DNA of 8,061 bases from Burkholderiales bacterium (GTDB lineage Bacteria; Pseudomonadota; Gammaproteobacteria; Burkholderiales; CAIKXV01): positions 1 through 8,061 of the forward strand of contig JAIENF010000351.1 in the NCBI GenBank assembly GCA_019751575.1, read 5' to 3'. The notes beneath the pieces are model-generated. The model worked only from the letters and a program-made list of their open reading frames with translations. It made no database searches and was not told the DNA's origin. Positions within the stretch are counted from its first letter, which is position 1, and every line of letters starts with the position of its first letter. The position numbers and the translations under genes are program-made. Below, piece after piece: positions 6,283 to 8,061 of this stretch.

Positions 6283-7243
6283 GGGCCAGGAAGCGTTCGT
6301 ACTCGGCGAGGAACGCGGCGCCGACCTCGAAATGCGGCAGCGCGCCGGTCTGGAACACGGTGAACGTCCAGTTCGGTCGGCTTCGCACCGTGTCGATGCC
6401 GCGGTAGTCGACGAAGTCGCCACGCACGCCGTGGGACATCCAGACCGGCATGTCCAGTCTTTCGTAGAGCGCATTCACGTCGGCGCTGAACAGGCAGGCC
6501 GTGAGGAAACTGATCGGTGCGTGCCACGCGCCGGGTTGCCGGGTGCTGAGCACGTCGTACGCCCACATGCCTTCGTCGATGTTCCTGCCGCCCCACGTCC
6601 GCTGGAGGAAGTAGCGGATCACGCCGGGTTTCGTCAGCCAGCGGAAAACCGGGGCCCCGACGCCCGGACGGCTGAAGAAACGGTACAGCGCCTCGACCTT
6701 GCGCGTGCCGCCGGGCGGCGCGTAACGGCGCTTCGATCCGCTGAAGCCGGTCGGACTGACCATCGCCAGGCTGCGGAACGCCGCTGGATCCTCGTTCGCC
6801 GCGCGCGCCAGGAACTCCGAGGCCAGCGACAGTGCCAGCGCATCGACCGGCACCGGGCCCTGCTCGCGGCGTATCAGTGCCACGACCGCATGCAGCGCAT
6901 CTGTCATCTGCCGGGGCGTGTACTCGCCCGGCCTGCGCTCGGAGAAACCGTAGCCCGGGAGGTCCGGCGTGTAGACGGCCCGGGACGACGCGAAATGCTC
7001 ATGGAGCGGCCGGACCTCATAGGCCGAAGCCGCAGCGTTGACGCTGTGCACCAGCAGCATCGGAGGGCCTGCCGGTACGCCCGGCACCTGGGGCGGGACC
7101 GAGCGGTAGCAGCTCACCCGCCCGGAAGGCGTATCGAGGACCAGCCGTTCCCCGCTCACCGCATGCGGGAGGTGCGGGGTCCCTTTCGCGGCGATGGCTG
7201 CGGCGACGGTGGCGGCGTGCTGAGGATCATTCACTCGATTCAT
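6269..7243 (-). CDS. Alpha/beta hydrolase-fold protein (324 aa)
   Basis: The fold is recognisable from PMLLVHSVN (61-69, strand and oxyanion region), DLPGYGFS (94-101), a nucleophile elbow at 137-141, the acid region HGVRGDF (271-277, candidate D276) and the late histidine ALPHFE (301-306, H304). S139, D276 and H304 form a plausible triad. The elbow reads ALSLA rather than GxSxG, and the usual HG of the oxyanion region reads HS, so activity may be unusual. A cap domain probably spans about 165-260. No signal peptide is seen. The ATG at 7243 lies inside the end of yacG (17-base overlap), which suggests translational coupling; a weak AGG sits seven bases upstream. The 3' end overlaps the Bug receptor gene. 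Substrate unknown; esterase, C-C hydrolase or dehalogenase-like roles are all possible. Confidence 0.85.
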   Translation of the reverse strand: MNRVNDPQHAATVAAAIAAKGTPHLPHAVSGERLVLDTPSGRVSCYRSVPPQVPGVPAGPPMLLVHSVNAAASAYEVRPLHEHFASSRAVYTPDLPGYGFSERRPGEYTPRQMTDALHAVVALIRREQGPVPVDALALSLASEFLARAANEDPAAFRSLAMVSPTGFSGSKRRYAPPGGTRKVEALYRFFSRPGVGAPVFRWLTKPGVIRYFLQRTWGGRNIDEGMWAYDVLSTRQPGAWHAPISFLTACLFSADVNALYERLDMPVWMSHGVRGDFVDYRGIDTVRSRPNWTFTVFQTGALPHFEVGAAFLAEYERFLALSRP

Positions 7244-7433
7244 CCATCGGCCTGGAAACTTCCGGCACCCGATAGTCCTCGCTTGCCCATGCCCCCAGGT
7301 CGATCAGCCGGCAGCGCTCCGAACAGAAGGGGCGGAACCGGTTGGCCGCGCTCCATTCCGCGGTCGTGCCGCATCTGGGGCAGGCCACCTTGCGGATCCG
7401 GTTCGATTCTGGGCGGGCGGGCTCGGCTGCCAT
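7227..7433 (-). CDS. yacG: DNA gyrase inhibitor YacG, small zinc protein (68 aa)
   Basis: The protein contains the YacG zinc site: C18 and C21 in CPRCG, C37 and C41 in FRPFCSERC, spaced C-x2-C-x15-C-x3-C. The signature FRPFCSxRCxLIDLGxWA follows, including LIDLGAW (43-49), and the tail is acidic (MDESSE). In Escherichia coli YacG binds GyrB and inhibits DNA binding by gyrase. Length is normal. The ATG at 7433 begins just before the conserved core; the open frame runs upstream to 7592 but that part has no family resemblance and has frameshifted low-complexity character. A weak GAG lies six bases before the ATG. It overlaps the hydrolase start by 17 bases, so the two are probably one transcript. 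The usual partners zapD and coaE are not in the window. Confidence 0.88.
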   Translation of the reverse strand: MAAEPARPESNRIRKVACPRCGTTAEWSAANRFRPFCSERCRLIDLGAWASEDYRVPEVSRPMDESSE

Positions 7434-7600
7434 GGCATTCTCGACTGGCGGCGTTGCGGTTGCGGAGCGTGTGGTAAAGACCGGTGGGTGTTGCACGCAC
7501 AGAGTGTAACCGCAGCGGACGAAACCGATGGAAATCGTCAGGATCGGCCATCGACGGCGCCGGCCTGCGCGGGAATCGCGGTTCCGGTCCACGCGTCCGG

Positions 7601-7659
7601 TAAAGATTTAAAGATCATCAGTTTGCTGACGTTAATGCATACGTTATGCTGACCGTAAA
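7601..7659. repeat. AT-rich patch with short imperfect direct repeats
   Basis: TAAAGAT occurs at 7601-7607 and 7609-7615. ACGTTAATGC (7629-7638) is followed two bases later by ACGTTATGC (7641-7649). GCTGAC occurs at 7625-7630 and 7648-7653. GCATA-CGT-TATGC is a small inverted repeat (7637-7649). The base composition differs sharply from the flanks, as expected of a promoter or regulator-binding region. Confidence 0.55.
7623..7650 (+). promoter_or_regulatory. Possible sigma70-type promoter for the sensor gene
   Basis: TTGCTG (7623-7628) and TATGCT (7645-7650) are separated by 16 bases, with three and four consensus matches respectively. It is weak, but lies in the only AT-rich patch of the region. 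A start near 7657 would place the nested inverted repeats at the very beginning of the transcript. Confidence 0.35.
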
Positions 7660-7761
7660 CCCCGCATCTGGGACGGGTAAAGGGGATCCAGGTCGATCCA
7701 GCGCCGAATCAGGTGCCGGACGGATCGACCGGAGCCCGTCCGACGCGAATCGCACGCGGGG
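7660..7761 (+). promoter_or_regulatory. Nested inverted repeats: candidate structured 5' leader of the sensor gene
   Basis: Four helices nest inside one another: CCCCGC (7660-7665) with GCGGGG (7756-7761); GGACGGG (7671-7677) with CCCGTCC (7735-7741), extended by a T-G wobble; GGTCGATCC (7691-7699) with GGATCGACC (7722-7730); and GCGCC (7701-7705) with GGTGC (7712-7716, one wobble) closing a six-base loop. The element ends just before the sensor gene start codons. I do not recognise a known riboswitch class in it. The 9-bp pair could instead be an operator, since its centres are 31 bases apart, about three helical turns. Confidence 0.4.
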
Positions 7762-7789
7762 GCAGGCAATGCTGGGGCAGGGACGTGGG

Positions 7790-8061
7790 ATGCGGCTGGG
7801 GCTCGGTGCCAAGTTCACCTTGACGGTGCTGCTCATCCTCGCCTGTACGATGGCGGCCAACACCCTCTACTCCCTGCACACGGCTACGCGCTTCCACGAG
7901 AAGCAGCTGGTCGAGCGCGGCCGCGCGCTCGGGCGGGTCATTTCGCTGGTGAGTCCGGAGGCCATCCTCGGCTTCGACTTCCTGCTGCTCAACGAATACA
8001 CCCGCCAGGTCTCGGCGCAACCCGACGTGGTCTACGGCGTGATCCTGAGCCCGAAGGGGGC
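7790..8061 (+). CDS. N-terminal part of a membrane-anchored sensor protein (cut by window end)
   Basis: About 90 residues are visible and the frame is open at the window edge. A short positive N-terminus (MRLGLGAK) leads into a hydrophobic helix (FTLTVLLILACTMAANTLYSL, about residues 9-29), then an extracytoplasmic helical segment with RGRALGRVISLVSPEAILGF and LNEYTRQVSAQPDVVYGVIL. This pattern, a helix with SPEAI followed by a short strand region with DVVYGV, is the start of periplasmic sensor domains in proteobacterial histidine kinases, diguanylate cyclases/phosphodiesterases and chemoreceptors. The output domain lies outside the window, so the class is unknown. The ATG at 7790 has AGGGA six bases upstream; an in-frame ATG at 7769 would add seven residues. 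The gene is divergent from yacG. Confidence 0.72.
   Translation, partial: MRLGLGAKFTLTVLLILACTMAANTLYSLHTATRFHEKQLVERGRALGRVISLVSPEAILGFDFLLLNEYTRQVSAQPDVVYGVILSPKG

Larger units (their letters stand above)
7434..7789. other. Intergenic region between divergent yacG and sensor genes
   Basis: These 356 bases hold no gene I can support. 7434-7599 is GC-rich and should contain the yacG leader and promoter, but no convincing hexamers were found on the minus strand; a small hairpin (7572-7585, GGAAT/GTTCC with CGCG loop) is present. 7600-7660 is strikingly AT-rich with short repeats and a possible promoter, and 7660-7761 holds nested inverted repeats. Confidence 0.6.

Noticed and set aside
5071..6474. 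467-codon - strand open frame across the Bug receptor gene
   Set aside because: The + strand encodes an unmistakable Bug receptor with signal peptide and strong Shine-Dalgarno site; the antisense product has no motifs.
6332..7477. 381-codon + strand open frame across the hydrolase and yacG genes
   Set aside because: No domain motifs; the minus strand gives a clear alpha/beta hydrolase and a YacG zinc site.
7660..7761. c-di-GMP, glycine or guanidine riboswitch in front of the sensor gene
   Set aside because: None of the conserved core sequences I know for these classes is visible; only the nested helices support a structured element.
1..8061. tRNA, rRNA, CRISPR array, insertion sequence or prophage genes
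   Set aside because: No cloverleaf, regularly spaced repeats, transposase motifs or terminal inverted repeats were seen on either strand.

Overview
The window is uniformly GC-rich and tightly packed, with Shine-Dalgarno-led genes and long antisense open frames typical of high-GC genomes. A Bug/TctC-type periplasmic solute receptor, a DNA-gyrase-inhibitor YacG homologue and what looks like the end of a Nudix-thiamine phosphate synthase fusion all point to a betaproteobacterium, probably of the Burkholderiales. That is inference from gene content, not a taxonomic match. No rRNA, tRNA, transposon or CRISPR array is visible.

Layout, left to right: (1) 2-118 (+), the last 38 codons of a probable Nudix/ThiE-like gene. 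(2) 161-2248 (-), a 695-residue protein with a complete calcineurin-like metallophosphoesterase domain followed by about 360 residues that look like an alpha/beta barrel plus a small beta domain. It has its own credible sigma70-type promoter and Shine-Dalgarno site. (3) 2430-5183 (+), a full-length, cluster-binding aconitase of the AcnA/IRP class with a histidine where aconitases carry an active-site glutamine. A bulged hairpin lies just upstream of it. (4) 5254-6282 (+), a Bug-family (tripartite tricarboxylate transporter) receptor with a signal peptide. (5) 6269-7243 (-), an alpha/beta hydrolase with a degenerate nucleophile elbow, overlapping the Bug gene tail-to-tail by 14 bases. (6) 7227-7433 (-), yacG, overlapping the hydrolase start by 17 bases. 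(7) 7434-7789, an intergenic region with an AT-rich repeat patch, a possible promoter and a nested set of inverted repeats that could fold as a structured leader. (8) 7790-8061 (+), the start of a membrane-anchored sensor protein cut by the window end.

The aconitase and the Bug receptor run in the same direction with a 70-base gap, so a shared role in polycarboxylate uptake and use is plausible. The transporter membrane subunits TctA/TctB are not in the window. The metallophosphoesterase is divergent from the aconitase and may share its regulatory region. YacG and the hydrolase are probably co-transcribed and translationally coupled, although no functional link between them is known to me.

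Items most worth a second look are the nested-helix leader before the sensor gene, the aconitase active-site substitution, and the unassigned C-terminal half of the metallophosphoesterase. I see no clear multi-gene defence or mobile system here.
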